Shown in pieces: positions 1 to 6,791 of a DNA stretch of 18,963 nucleotides. The first letter of the stretch is position 1; the number at the start of each line of letters is the position of its first letter. The DNA is from Thermodesulfobacteriota bacterium. Lineage in GTDB: Bacteria; Desulfobacterota; DSM-4660; Desulfatiglandales; Desulfatiglandaceae. The position numbers and the translations under genes were made by a program. The stretch lies in NCBI GenBank assembly GCA_028278625.1, contig JANQDY010000056.1, forward strand, positions 1 through 18,963, given 5' to 3'. The notes beneath the pieces were generated by a model, which did not search any database, had not been told where the DNA came from, and saw only the letters and a list, made by a program, of their open reading frames with translations.

Positions 1-257
1 AGGACCTCTTTACACTTCTCGGCCAGGGCTTTACCCGATTCCTCATTCAATTGGATCAACTCATTGATGTTGGCGCCGGCCACAAATATTTTTTCTCCGG
101 CACCCCTGATGACCAGCACTCGCACACGGTCGTCCTCTAGAAGCGGACCCACCGTTTCCCGAAGCGCATCCAGGGTCTTTTCGCCAAGGGCATTGGCGGG
201 AGGGTCATCAATGGTCAGGACCGCAATCCCTTCATTCATTTCAGTTTGAACCGGCAT
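1..257 (-). CDS. Enoyl-CoA hydratase/isomerase family protein, N-terminal part (cut by window edge)
   Basis: A crotonase-fold protein that would hydrate 2-enoyl-CoA to 3-hydroxyacyl-CoA in beta-oxidation. About 85 codons are visible; the C-terminal two thirds lie beyond base 1. The start MPVQTEMNEGIAVLTIDDPP is typical of the family, with the N-terminal beta strand followed by PPANAL. The oxyanion-hole segment FVAGANINEL near residues 58-67 corresponds to the family AGA(D/N)(I/L) motif. The ATG is set by a strong GAGGAGG four bases upstream. It begins 30 bp after the SDR stop, so it is very probably the third gene of the acyl-CoA dehydrogenase operon. The catalytic Glu residues lie further downstream and cannot be checked, so an isomerase or lyase of the same superfamily remains possible. 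Confidence 0.88.
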   Translation of the reverse strand, partial: MPVQTEMNEGIAVLTIDDPPANALGEKTLDALRETVGPLLEDDRVRVLVIRGAGEKIFVAGANINELIQLNEESGKALAEKCKEV

Positions 258-287
258 CACACCTCCTCGATTCTGACGGGCGCCATT

Positions 288-1055
288 CTAACGGGGCGCC
301 ATTCGCAGGGCACCGTCCAGACGGATGGTCTCCCCGTTGATCATGGGATTTTGGATGATATGGGCCACCAGACCCGCATATTCCTCGGGACGGCCAAGAC
401 GCGAGGGAAAGGGAACACTCAACCCCAGGGCTTCCTGAACCTTTTCCGGCAATCCCAGGAGCATGGGGGTTTCAAAAAGTCCCGGAGCAATGGTGGCCAC
501 GCGAATTCCCAGAGGGGCAAACTCCCGGGCCGCGGGCAGGGTCACCCCCACAATGCCGGCCTTGGAGGCGGCATAGGCCGTCTGACCGATCTGTCCTTCA
601 TAGGCGGCCACCGACGCGGTGTTGATAACAACCCCCCGCTCTCCGTCGGCGTTGGGGTCATTCTGCGCCATCTGATGTGCCGCCAGGCGGATGACATTGA
701 CGGTACCGATCAGATTGACCATAATGGTTTTGGTCCACCCCTTCATGTCCACCGGCCCTTCCTTGCCCAGCAGCTTGGCGGGAATGCCGATGCCGGCGCA
801 GTTGATGGCAATGTGAAGGGTACCGTACTGGGCCACCACATTTTTGATCCCTTCCTGAACCGAATTTTCATCGCTCACGTCCACGGCGTTAAAGGTGGCA
901 CCATTGCCCAGCTCTTTTGCCGCCGTCTCCCCGGCTTCATGGTTCAGATCCCAGATGGCGACCCGAACACCCTGGCCCGAAAGCGCGGTTGCGGTGGCCA
1001 GTCCCAGACCCGAAGCGCCGCCGGTGATCACGGCGATTTTCTCTTTCATTTCCAT
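288..1055 (-). CDS. SDR-family 3-hydroxyacyl-CoA dehydrogenase (type II, HSD10-like)
   Basis: A 255-residue short-chain dehydrogenase, probably oxidising 3-hydroxyacyl-CoA to 3-ketoacyl-CoA with NAD+ in the cytoplasm. Visible motifs are the Rossmann TGGASGLG at 11-18, an acidic residue (Asp36) at the end of beta-2 that favours NAD over NADP, the NCAG variant of NNAG at 85-88, Ser148, and Tyr161 with Lys165 in YAASK. The overall pattern, including APGLFETPML after the active site and the C-terminal NGETIRLDGALRM, resembles mitochondrial HSD10 and bacterial type II 3-hydroxyacyl-CoA dehydrogenases. The start at 1055 has AAGGAG six bases upstream. It lies 81 bp downstream of the acyl-CoA dehydrogenase and 30 bp upstream of an enoyl-CoA hydratase, which supports a beta-oxidation role. 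Exact chain length or branching of the substrate is unknown. Confidence 0.88.
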   Translation of the reverse strand: MEMKEKIAVITGGASGLGLATATALSGQGVRVAIWDLNHEAGETAAKELGNGATFNAVDVSDENSVQEGIKNVVAQYGTLHIAINCAGIGIPAKLLGKEGPVDMKGWTKTIMVNLIGTVNVIRLAAHQMAQNDPNADGERGVVINTASVAAYEGQIGQTAYAASKAGIVGVTLPAAREFAPLGIRVATIAPGLFETPMLLGLPEKVQEALGLSVPFPSRLGRPEEYAGLVAHIIQNPMINGETIRLDGALRMAPR

Positions 1056-1136
1056 GTGTCACTCCTTCTTGGTGTTCATACAGATACAAAACCCGCTCTA
1101 ACCGATTGCCACATCAAGGCACTTAAAAAAGCCCCA

Positions 1137-2282
1137 TTAAAAGCCCATCATCTTGCCGATGATCTGTTTCATGATCTCCGTGGTCCCGGCGAAAATAGAC
1201 AGCACACGTACATCCCGGTACCACCGGCAGATGGGGTATTCATCCATGTAACCATAACCGCCGTGCAGCTGCACGCAGTCGTAGGCAATGCGGTTGGCCG
1301 CTTCTGAAAGCCACCATTTGGCCATTGAGACCTCCTTGACGATCTCTTTTCCCGACATATGGGCAAAAAGCAGCGAGTCCAGATAGGCGCGTCCCATGGA
1401 GACCTCCGTGGCCATTTCCGCCAGTTTGAAAGTGTTGTGCTGCAGTTTTCCGATGGGAACCCCAAAGGCTTCACGCTCCTTGCAGTACCGGGTGGTGCAC
1501 TCCAGCATGGCCTCTGAAGCGGCCTGGGAGTAAATACCGCAAATGATGCGCTCCTGCTGGAGTTTTTGCATGAGATATGAGAACCCCATGTTTTCCTCGC
1601 CAAGCAGGTTATCCAAGGGGACCCGGCAATCCTCGAAGACCAGTTCATTGGTATCGGACATTTTCATGCCCATCTTCTTGAGCGGCTTCCCCTTGCTGAA
1701 TCCCTTGGTCCCCTCTTCCACCACGATGAGGCTGATCCCCTTGGCCGAGCGATCGGCATGGGGATCCGTCATACAGGCCACAATCACAAGATCACAGTTG
1801 GCTCCCAGAGAGATGAAGGTCTTCTGCCCGTTGATCACCCAGCTGTCCCCGTCTTTGACCGCTTTGGCCTTCATACCCTGGAGATCGGAACCGGCATTGG
1901 GCTCCGTCATGGCAACGGCCATCAGGGTCTCGCCGGTCACGGCACCGGGAAGCCATTTCTCCTTCTGCTCGGAAGTGCCGAAGGAATCGATGTAGGGAAC
2001 CACCACGTCGGAATGGAGCCCCACCAAGAATCCCAGAGCACCCGCCTTGACCAGTTCCTCATTAATGATCACGGAATACCCGAAGTCAGCTTCGAATCCG
2101 CCATAGGCATCATCCAGCCAGGGGCACAAAAAACCCTGTTCCCCCATTTTGAGCCACATCTCCCTGGGGACGCTCCCCTCTTCCTCCCAGGCGTCGAGAT
2201 GGGGTTCTATCTCCTTTTCAATGAATCTCCTAAACGCCTCCCGAAAGATGTGGTGTTCCTCTGTATAAATGGTCCCTGTCAT
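1137..2282 (-). CDS. Acyl-CoA dehydrogenase, long-chain (ACADL)-like
   Basis: A 381-residue FAD-dependent acyl-CoA dehydrogenase for the first step of beta-oxidation, passing electrons to ETF. The middle domain carries MAVAMTEPNAGSDLQGM (121-137), which binds FAD and substrate. The C-terminal domain carries REAFGVPIGKLQ (270-281), YDCVQLHGGYGYMDEYP (334-350) and FAGTTEIMKQIIG (364-376). The position used as catalytic base in MCAD and SCAD (Glu in YEGT) is Ala365 here. A Glu is present instead at 244 in QQERIICG, where LCAD and isovaleryl-CoA dehydrogenase place theirs. The enzyme therefore looks complete and LCAD/IVD-like, and the sequence after QER aligns well by eye with ACADL. AAGGA precedes the ATG. 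Two candidate TetR operator copies lie about 95-120 bp upstream. Substrate may be long-chain or branched acyl-CoA. Confidence 0.93.
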   Translation of the reverse strand: MTGTIYTEEHHIFREAFRRFIEKEIEPHLDAWEEEGSVPREMWLKMGEQGFLCPWLDDAYGGFEADFGYSVIINEELVKAGALGFLVGLHSDVVVPYIDSFGTSEQKEKWLPGAVTGETLMAVAMTEPNAGSDLQGMKAKAVKDGDSWVINGQKTFISLGANCDLVIVACMTDPHADRSAKGISLIVVEEGTKGFSKGKPLKKMGMKMSDTNELVFEDCRVPLDNLLGEENMGFSYLMQKLQQERIICGIYSQAASEAMLECTTRYCKEREAFGVPIGKLQHNTFKLAEMATEVSMGRAYLDSLLFAHMSGKEIVKEVSMAKWWLSEAANRIAYDCVQLHGGYGYMDEYPICRWYRDVRVLSIFAGTTEIMKQIIGKMMGF

Positions 2283-2376
2283 CGGTTCCTTTTGCCCCTT
2301 TATTTTCTTTTACCTTATGGAAAACCCTCTAGGGTCTTCCGTATGTCATCCGGACCCGCAAGGCATCTTTAATGAA

Positions 2377-2413
2377 GTATGCGACCCTTATAAATACGAG
2401 TATGTTCCACTTA
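2377..2413. promoter_or_regulatory. Candidate TetR operator pair upstream of acyl-CoA dehydrogenase
   Basis: Two directly repeated copies of one motif, 23 bp start to start: GTATGCGACCCTTA at 2377-2390 and GTATGTTCCACTTA at 2400-2413. The second matches the motif before the divergent TetR gene (3144-3157, opposite orientation) at 13 of 14 positions, and the first at 11 of 14. Shared placement before the only regulator in the cluster and before its likely target is the basis for calling an operator. Binding itself is inferred. Confidence 0.5.
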
Positions 2414-2467
2414 TATAATTACCTAAAAACATGGGACCCACTTTGAAGAAACCCGAGCCGCGATCCG

Positions 2468-3094
2468 CTACCTGCGCTTGACCGCGTCCACCATCAGAAT
2501 CGCCAGTTCATGGGCAATGGTTTCAATATCCGCTTGTTTCTGAAAAATCACGTAGGGAAGGATGGCATGCTCCACCCCTCCCAGCAGGGTCTGCCGCATC
2601 CGGGCCGCCGGAATATCCGATCGGATCGCGCCTTCACGAATCCCGTCTTCAATTGTCACCAGGAATTTGACCCCCATTTCCCGAACCAGTGCATAGGCCT
2701 CACTGTCAAAATAATCCTTGAAGTTCCGCACCTCCAGCAGCAAAATCCGCGCAAAAACACGATTGTCGTTATAGACCGACAAAAGCCCGTGAATGAGCAC
2801 CCGCAGCTTATTCAAAGCCCCCTTTGTTTCATCGCATTCCGCCCAGATCACCTGCTTGTATTCTTTCAGGTACTCCGCCAGCACAAAATACAGCAGTCCG
2901 TTACGCGTCTTGAAGTATTGATAGATGAGCGCTTCGGAAACCCCGGCTTTTCGGGCAATCTCCCCCCAGGTAATCTCCTGAAACCCTTTTGTCTTAAGAA
3001 GGGATTTCAGCGCATCGATGATTTTTTGCCGACCCAGGGGGCCGTTCTTACTCTTGGGCCGGCCCACGGGATTCTTGCTGTATGATCCAACCAT
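2468..3094 (-). CDS. TetR/AcrR-family transcriptional regulator
   Basis: A 208-residue one-component repressor. The N-terminal part has a basic segment GRPKSKNGPLGRQKIIDAL, then the TetR helix-turn-helix at about 41-66 with ITWGEIARKAGVSEALIYQY and the usual FKTRNGLL continuation. The rest is an all-helical ligand and dimerisation domain that shows no specific signature. AAGGAAG five bases before ATG sets the start. It is divergent from acetoacetyl-CoA synthetase, with a 272-bp spacer, and sits upstream of the co-oriented acyl-CoA dehydrogenase operon. A natural inference is that it senses an acyl-CoA or related metabolite and controls both sides, as FadR/PsrA-type TetR regulators do. It is not closely recognisable as any named member of the family. 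Candidate operators at 2377-2413 and 3144-3157 would also give autoregulation. Confidence 0.9.
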   Translation of the reverse strand: MVGSYSKNPVGRPKSKNGPLGRQKIIDALKSLLKTKGFQEITWGEIARKAGVSEALIYQYFKTRNGLLYFVLAEYLKEYKQVIWAECDETKGALNKLRVLIHGLLSVYNDNRVFARILLLEVRNFKDYFDSEAYALVREMGVKFLVTIEDGIREGAIRSDIPAARMRQTLLGGVEHAILPYVIFQKQADIETIAHELAILMVDAVKRR

Positions 3095-3143
3095 TTATCT
3101 TCCTTACGATTTCCGGCACCATGCCAGGCTCCGGCAAATATTT

Positions 3144-3157
3144 TAAGTGGAGCATAC
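3144..3157. promoter_or_regulatory. Candidate TetR operator in the tetR-aacS divergent spacer
   Basis: TAAGTGGAGCATAC, 50 bp before the TetR start codon and about 210 bp before aacS. Its reverse complement matches 2400-2413 at 13 of 14 bases. It lies in an AT-rich patch of a spacer that is otherwise GC-rich. The remainder of the 272-bp spacer (3095-3366) holds no gene. A weak promoter match for aacS (TTGTTC at 3287, 17-bp gap, TACACT at 3310) is present but is not convincing. Confidence 0.5.
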
Positions 3158-3366
3158 ATAAATATTAAGACGCCTGTCAATAAAAAAATGCACAAGGATC
3201 AAAAAACCGTATCGCCATCGCCCTGCGAGCCGCCACCATTCCCCCGCGCCCCAAGCCCCAGTGCCAAACCCATTACCAATTTGTTCTTGTTCCCATTCAA
3301 TATCTGCGATACACTCCGGGCCATTTCGACCTTCACCTCTCATCTGCAATCAATGAGGAGGAAACA

Positions 3367-5346
3367 ATGGACGGTGGCGCAATCAGGGAGGGAGACCTTT
3401 TATGGAAACCTTCGAACGAATTCAAGGGAGAGTCCAATCTGGCCCACTACATGGGGTGGCTGGAAAAGAACAAAGGGCTTCAGTTCAGTGAATATGAGGA
3501 TCTTTGGCAATGGTCCGTCACCCATCTGGAGGATTTCTGGGAGAGCCTTTGGGACTATTTTGAAATAACGGCATCAAAACCTTACAAAGAGGTTCTGAGA
3601 GAACGAAAGATGCCCGGAGCAAAATGGTTCAAGGGAGCGGAATTGAACTTCGCCGAGCAGGTGTTCCGCCATGGCTCCCCGGATACCCCCGCGCTCCTTT
3701 TCCAGTCCGAAATCCGCCCCTTGACGGAAATGACCTGGTCCCAGCTGGAAAGAAAGGTGGCATCCGTTGCCGCCGCCATGCGACGCATGGGCATAAAAAA
3801 AGGGGACCGGGTCGTGGCCTATATGCCCAACATTCCGGAGACGGCCATTGCATTTCTGGCTTCGGCCAGCATCGGGGCGGTGTGGTCCAGTTGTTCGCCG
3901 GATTTTGGTACACGGAGTGTGATCGATCGATTTCGACAAATCGGGCCCAAAATGCTCTTTGCGGTGGACGGGTATCAATACGGGGGAAAATCATTTAAGT
4001 GCGCCGCGGCACTTGAGGAGATCCGAAACGGTCTCCCGACCCTTGATCACGTGGTGATGGTGAATTATCTCGAAAACAACGGTCCATTGGCGGATTTCAT
4101 TGGCTGGGAAACCCTGCTTGAAGAGCGTTCGGAACTGGTGTTCAGTCAGGTACCTTTCGATCACCCCCTGTGGATCGTCTATTCCTCCGGAACGACCGGT
4201 CTTCCCAAGGCCCTGGTCCACAGCCAGGGGGGCGTTCTGATGGAAATGATGAAATTCTTGATTTTCCACGTGGATCTTCACCCAGGGGATCGGTTTTTCT
4301 GGTTCAGCACCATGGGATGGATCATGTGGAACGTCCTCATGGGGGGACTTCTGGTGGGATCCACCATTGTGGTTTTCGACGGCAATCCGGGTTATCCCGA
4401 TCTCAACCTCCTTTGGGGCCTTTTGGAAAAAAGCAAAACCACATTTTTCGGCACCGGCGCCCCCTATCTCACTGCATGCATGCAGGCGAATCTGTCTCCG
4501 GGATTGGACTTTGACCTGCGCCATTTGAAGGGAATCGGCTCCACCGCCTCACCCCTGCCCCCTGAAGCCTTTGGGTGGGTTTATGAAAAAGTCAAAAAAG
4601 ATGTGTGGCTCTGCTCCGTGAGCGGGGGCACGGATATCGCCAGCGGCTTTTTCGCCAGCTGCCCGCTCCTGCCCGTTCGCGCGGGAGAACTACAGTGCCG
4701 GGCGCTGGGGGTAAAAGTGGAGGCCCTTGACGATGACGGAAACCCCCTTGTCAATGAGGTGGGAGAACTTGTGGTCACGGAACCGATGCCATCCATGCCC
4801 CTTTATTTGTGGAATGATTCCGACGGTCAACGCTATCTCAAAAGCTATTTTGAGACTTATCCGGGCCTGTGGCGTCATGGGGACTGGGTCAAAATAAGAC
4901 CGGAGGGAAGTGCCGTCATTGTGGGCCGTTCCGATTCCACTCTGAAGCGCATGGGGGTGAGAATGGGCAGCAGCGATTTCTACAGCGCCGTGGAAGCCCT
5001 TCCGGAGGTCGCAGACAGCCTCATTGTGGGATTCGACACCGCAGGGGGGCGCTATTTCATGCTCCTATTTGTGGTGCCCCGGGAAAGCATGGCACTGGAT
5101 TCGGAGCTCAAGGAGAAAATCCGCCAAAAGATACGGACGTCCTTGTCACCGCGCCACTTGCCGGACGAAATCTATGCCGTTAAAGAAGTCCCGAGAACCC
5201 TCAATGGCAAAAAACTGGAAGTTCCGGTGAAAAAGATACTCATGGGGTTTTCCCTGGAGGAATCGGTCAACCCTGATTCCATGAGCAATCCCGAATCCAT
5301 GGACTATTTCGTGGCGCTGTCAAAGACCTTGAATGCCGAATCTTGA
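3367..5346 (+). CDS. aacS: Acetoacetyl-CoA synthetase (acetoacetate-CoA ligase)
   Basis: A 659-residue ANL-superfamily adenylating enzyme that activates acetoacetate to acetoacetyl-CoA using ATP and CoA. The N-terminal region with LWKPS and the helical segment around residues 40-65 are typical of AacS and acetyl-CoA synthetase. The AMP-binding P-loop YSSGTTGLPKALVHSQGG begins at 272. The segment GELVVTEPMPSMPLYLWND is the AacS form of the A5 region. WRHGDW at 502-507 contains the ribose-binding Asp, and NGKK at 613-616 carries the C-terminal catalytic Lys (about 615). Length matches the family (about 650). The ATG follows a strong GAGGAGG at six bases. It is monocistronic as far as can be seen and divergent from the TetR gene. 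Its presence beside a beta-oxidation cluster suggests re-activation of acetoacetate from ketone body, polyhydroxybutyrate or branched-chain amino acid breakdown. Confidence 0.95.
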   Translation: MDGGAIREGDLLWKPSNEFKGESNLAHYMGWLEKNKGLQFSEYEDLWQWSVTHLEDFWESLWDYFEITASKPYKEVLRERKMPGAKWFKGAELNFAEQVFRHGSPDTPALLFQSEIRPLTEMTWSQLERKVASVAAAMRRMGIKKGDRVVAYMPNIPETAIAFLASASIGAVWSSCSPDFGTRSVIDRFRQIGPKMLFAVDGYQYGGKSFKCAAALEEIRNGLPTLDHVVMVNYLENNGPLADFIGWETLLEERSELVFSQVPFDHPLWIVYSSGTTGLPKALVHSQGGVLMEMMKFLIFHVDLHPGDRFFWFSTMGWIMWNVLMGGLLVGSTIVVFDGNPGYPDLNLLWGLLEKSKTTFFGTGAPYLTACMQANLSPGLDFDLRHLKGIGSTASPLPPEAFGWVYEKVKKDVWLCSVSGGTDIASGFFASCPLLPVRAGELQCRALGVKVEALDDDGNPLVNEVGELVVTEPMPSMPLYLWNDSDGQRYLKSYFETYPGLWRHGDWVKIRPEGSAVIVGRSDSTLKRMGVRMGSSDFYSAVEALPEVADSLIVGFDTAGGRYFMLLFVVPRESMALDSELKEKIRQKIRTSLSPRHLPDEIYAVKEVPRTLNGKKLEVPVKKILMGFSLEESVNPDSMSNPESMDYFVALSKTLNAES

Positions 5347-5374
5347 TGGGACCCGCGATTGTACCTATAAACGG

Positions 5375-5431
5375 TTAGAAAAAAAGAGCCGAAAGCTGGA
5401 TTTTCGCTTCGTGCATATTGACGGCTTTCAT
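5375..5431 (-). pseudogene. Phd/YefM-type antitoxin remnant (N-terminal stub)
   Basis: An 18-codon reading frame encodes MKAVNMHEAKIQLSALFF, which closely follows the N-terminal consensus of Phd/YefM antitoxins (MKxVNxHEAKxxLSxL). A GGGGAG site six bases upstream of the ATG is consistent with a once-expressed gene. The frame stops immediately after the DNA-binding strand-helix segment, in a run of T, and no continuation or toxin gene (PIN, Doc, RelE) follows. Only 28 bp separate it from the 3' end of aacS. It therefore appears to be the broken end of a toxin-antitoxin module left at a recombination junction. The family call rests on a short match. Confidence 0.5.
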
Positions 5432-5499
5432 GACAATCTCCCCAAAAGAAGAGAAATTCGTCCATTGGCCAAGCTTTTCAGGCCGTAAGGGTGAAGACC

Positions 5500-5739
5500 C
5501 TATTCCACGGCCTCGGCCACCAATTCCACGACTTCTTTTATCTTGAGATCCATCTTCTGGCGGCGGGCCCGCATGGCCACGGTGCGAACACTGTTGAACC
5601 GAAACTTGGGACCGGTTGGTAGTTTGAGCTTTTCCTTCCTGCATTTGATGCACCTTTCGGCAAATATTTCCCAAAATGTGGGCCTAGTCAAGTTCATTGC
5701 GGCTGGCTTGGAGCGGAGCTGAGCGATGTTCACTCTCAT
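5500..5739 (-). CDS. Small hypothetical protein (doubtful)
   Basis: A 79-codon open frame between the antitoxin stub and the AT-rich region. The product is basic in the middle, with a CIKC pair in FAERCIKCRKEKLKLPTGPK and an acidic helical tail ending VVELVAEAVE. I do not recognise the family. No Shine-Dalgarno precedes the ATG at 5739 or the inner ATG at Met15. The frame ends 68 bp before the antitoxin stub. It might be an eroded gene or a chance ORF in the GC-richer part of the junction zone. The gap from 5740 to 5922 is strongly AT-rich and contains only the promoter noted for the acetyltransferase. Confidence 0.2.
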   Translation of the reverse strand: MRVNIAQLRSKPAAMNLTRPTFWEIFAERCIKCRKEKLKLPTGPKFRFNSVRTVAMRARRQKMDLKIKEVVELVAEAVE

Positions 5740-5808
5740 TGAAGTCGTCCGTAGAAAGGATATCGAAGCATTAAAACCAAAATTTTATATTTATCGATAC
5801 ATATTCTA

Positions 5809-5837
5809 TTGACATATAGATATCGATCTAGTAGCAT
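5809..5837 (+). promoter_or_regulatory. Sigma-70-type promoter candidate for the acetyltransferase
   Basis: A perfect -35 TTGACA at 5809-5814, a 17-bp spacer and TAGCAT at 5832-5837 (four of six matches to TATAAT) on the plus strand, in an AT-rich stretch. Transcription would start near 5844, about 80 bases before the acetyltransferase ATG. Confidence 0.45.
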
Positions 5838-5922
5838 AAAACACTAATAATTTTCAATGATATTATTTATTTTATGCCTAAAAATATACTATATTAAAGA
5901 ATTATCATTTTATTATTTATAA

Positions 5923-6714
5923 ATGACGAACAAACTAATAAATGCTATTGAACTTTCTGAATTTGACTGGCTAAGATCCTTTAAATATTTACCAAAAGCC
6001 AGGATTTACGAAAGTGATAAATTGAACTATATAATAACCGATCGACCATACAGAACGATTAATGGTGTTTTCGGAGCAAAACTTAATCAGAAAGATATAG
6101 CGTCAACAATAGAGGACATCACAACAGCTTTTTCGGTTAACAAGCTACCGTTTCGCTGGATTGTGGGTCCCAATTCACAACCTAGGGATTTAGGTCAGCA
6201 TCTGGTCGAAAAAGGCTTTGAAATGGATGAAATTCTGGAGGGGATGTTTCTGAAACTCGATCAATTTAGGCATAAGTATAAGTGCCCTGAAGGTCTTGAA
6301 ATCCAAGAAATCAAAAATCTTGATTTATTGAACGACGGTTTGAGAATATTCACAGATTGCTTTGGATTTCCCAAATTCGCTCTAGATGCACCCTTCATTG
6401 CTTACGCAAGTGTTGGGCTGGGTGGAACCAATGGATGGACACATTACATAGGACTACACAAAGGCGACGCAGTTGCCTTTTGTTCGCGTCTTTCATATGA
6501 AGACACAATCGCTGTTCACAATGTGAGCGTAACTCCTTCCTATAGGCGCAAAGGAGCAGCTACTTTCATTGTGGCAGAGGTTTTAGAAAGCAGTCTTTTG
6601 GAGAACCATAGAATGGCAGTACTCCACGCCACACGCGAGGGTCGGCCGGTTTATGAGTTGATGGGCTTTTCAACTTGCTGCAAACTGGAATTCTATAGGT
6701 TTTCAATTGAATAG
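5923..6714 (+). CDS. GNAT-family N-acetyltransferase
   Basis: A 263-residue protein with a C-terminal GNAT domain. Acetyl-CoA binding motif A is seen as VSVTPSYRRKGAAT at 201-214, with the RRKGAA variant of the pyrophosphate-binding Q/RxxGxG/A loop. The later VYELMGF matches the family's VYxxxGF motif B region. The N-terminal 120 residues look like a second, degenerate GNAT-like half (EKGFEMDEILEGMFL resembles the end of a GNAT fold), as in two-domain GNATs. The acceptor is unknown; small molecules or toxins are more likely than ribosomal proteins. There is no Shine-Dalgarno before the ATG. AT-rich codon use differs from both flanks and suggests recent acquisition. It is convergent with the AOR gene, 77 bp apart. 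Confidence 0.8.
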   Translation: MTNKLINAIELSEFDWLRSFKYLPKARIYESDKLNYIITDRPYRTINGVFGAKLNQKDIASTIEDITTAFSVNKLPFRWIVGPNSQPRDLGQHLVEKGFEMDEILEGMFLKLDQFRHKYKCPEGLEIQEIKNLDLLNDGLRIFTDCFGFPKFALDAPFIAYASVGLGGTNGWTHYIGLHKGDAVAFCSRLSYEDTIAVHNVSVTPSYRRKGAATFIVAEVLESSLLENHRMAVLHATREGRPVYELMGFSTCCKLEFYRFSIE

Positions 6715-6791
6715 CTTGAAATTTCGAGCTTCAATCGCCGCCGCACGATTCTATGGCAGCTTGCCACGGCACTTTCGGAAATCGACTTCCC

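Noticed and set aside
246..1307. 353-codon plus-strand open frame
   Set aside because: It lies antisense to the SDR and part of the acyl-CoA dehydrogenase, whose products have full family motifs and ribosome sites; the plus-strand product has no recognisable features.
6713..6730. Palindrome AGCTTGAAATTTCGAGCT as a terminator between GNAT and AOR
   Set aside because: It has no loop, no T-tract on either side and overlaps the acetyltransferase stop codon; too weak to call.
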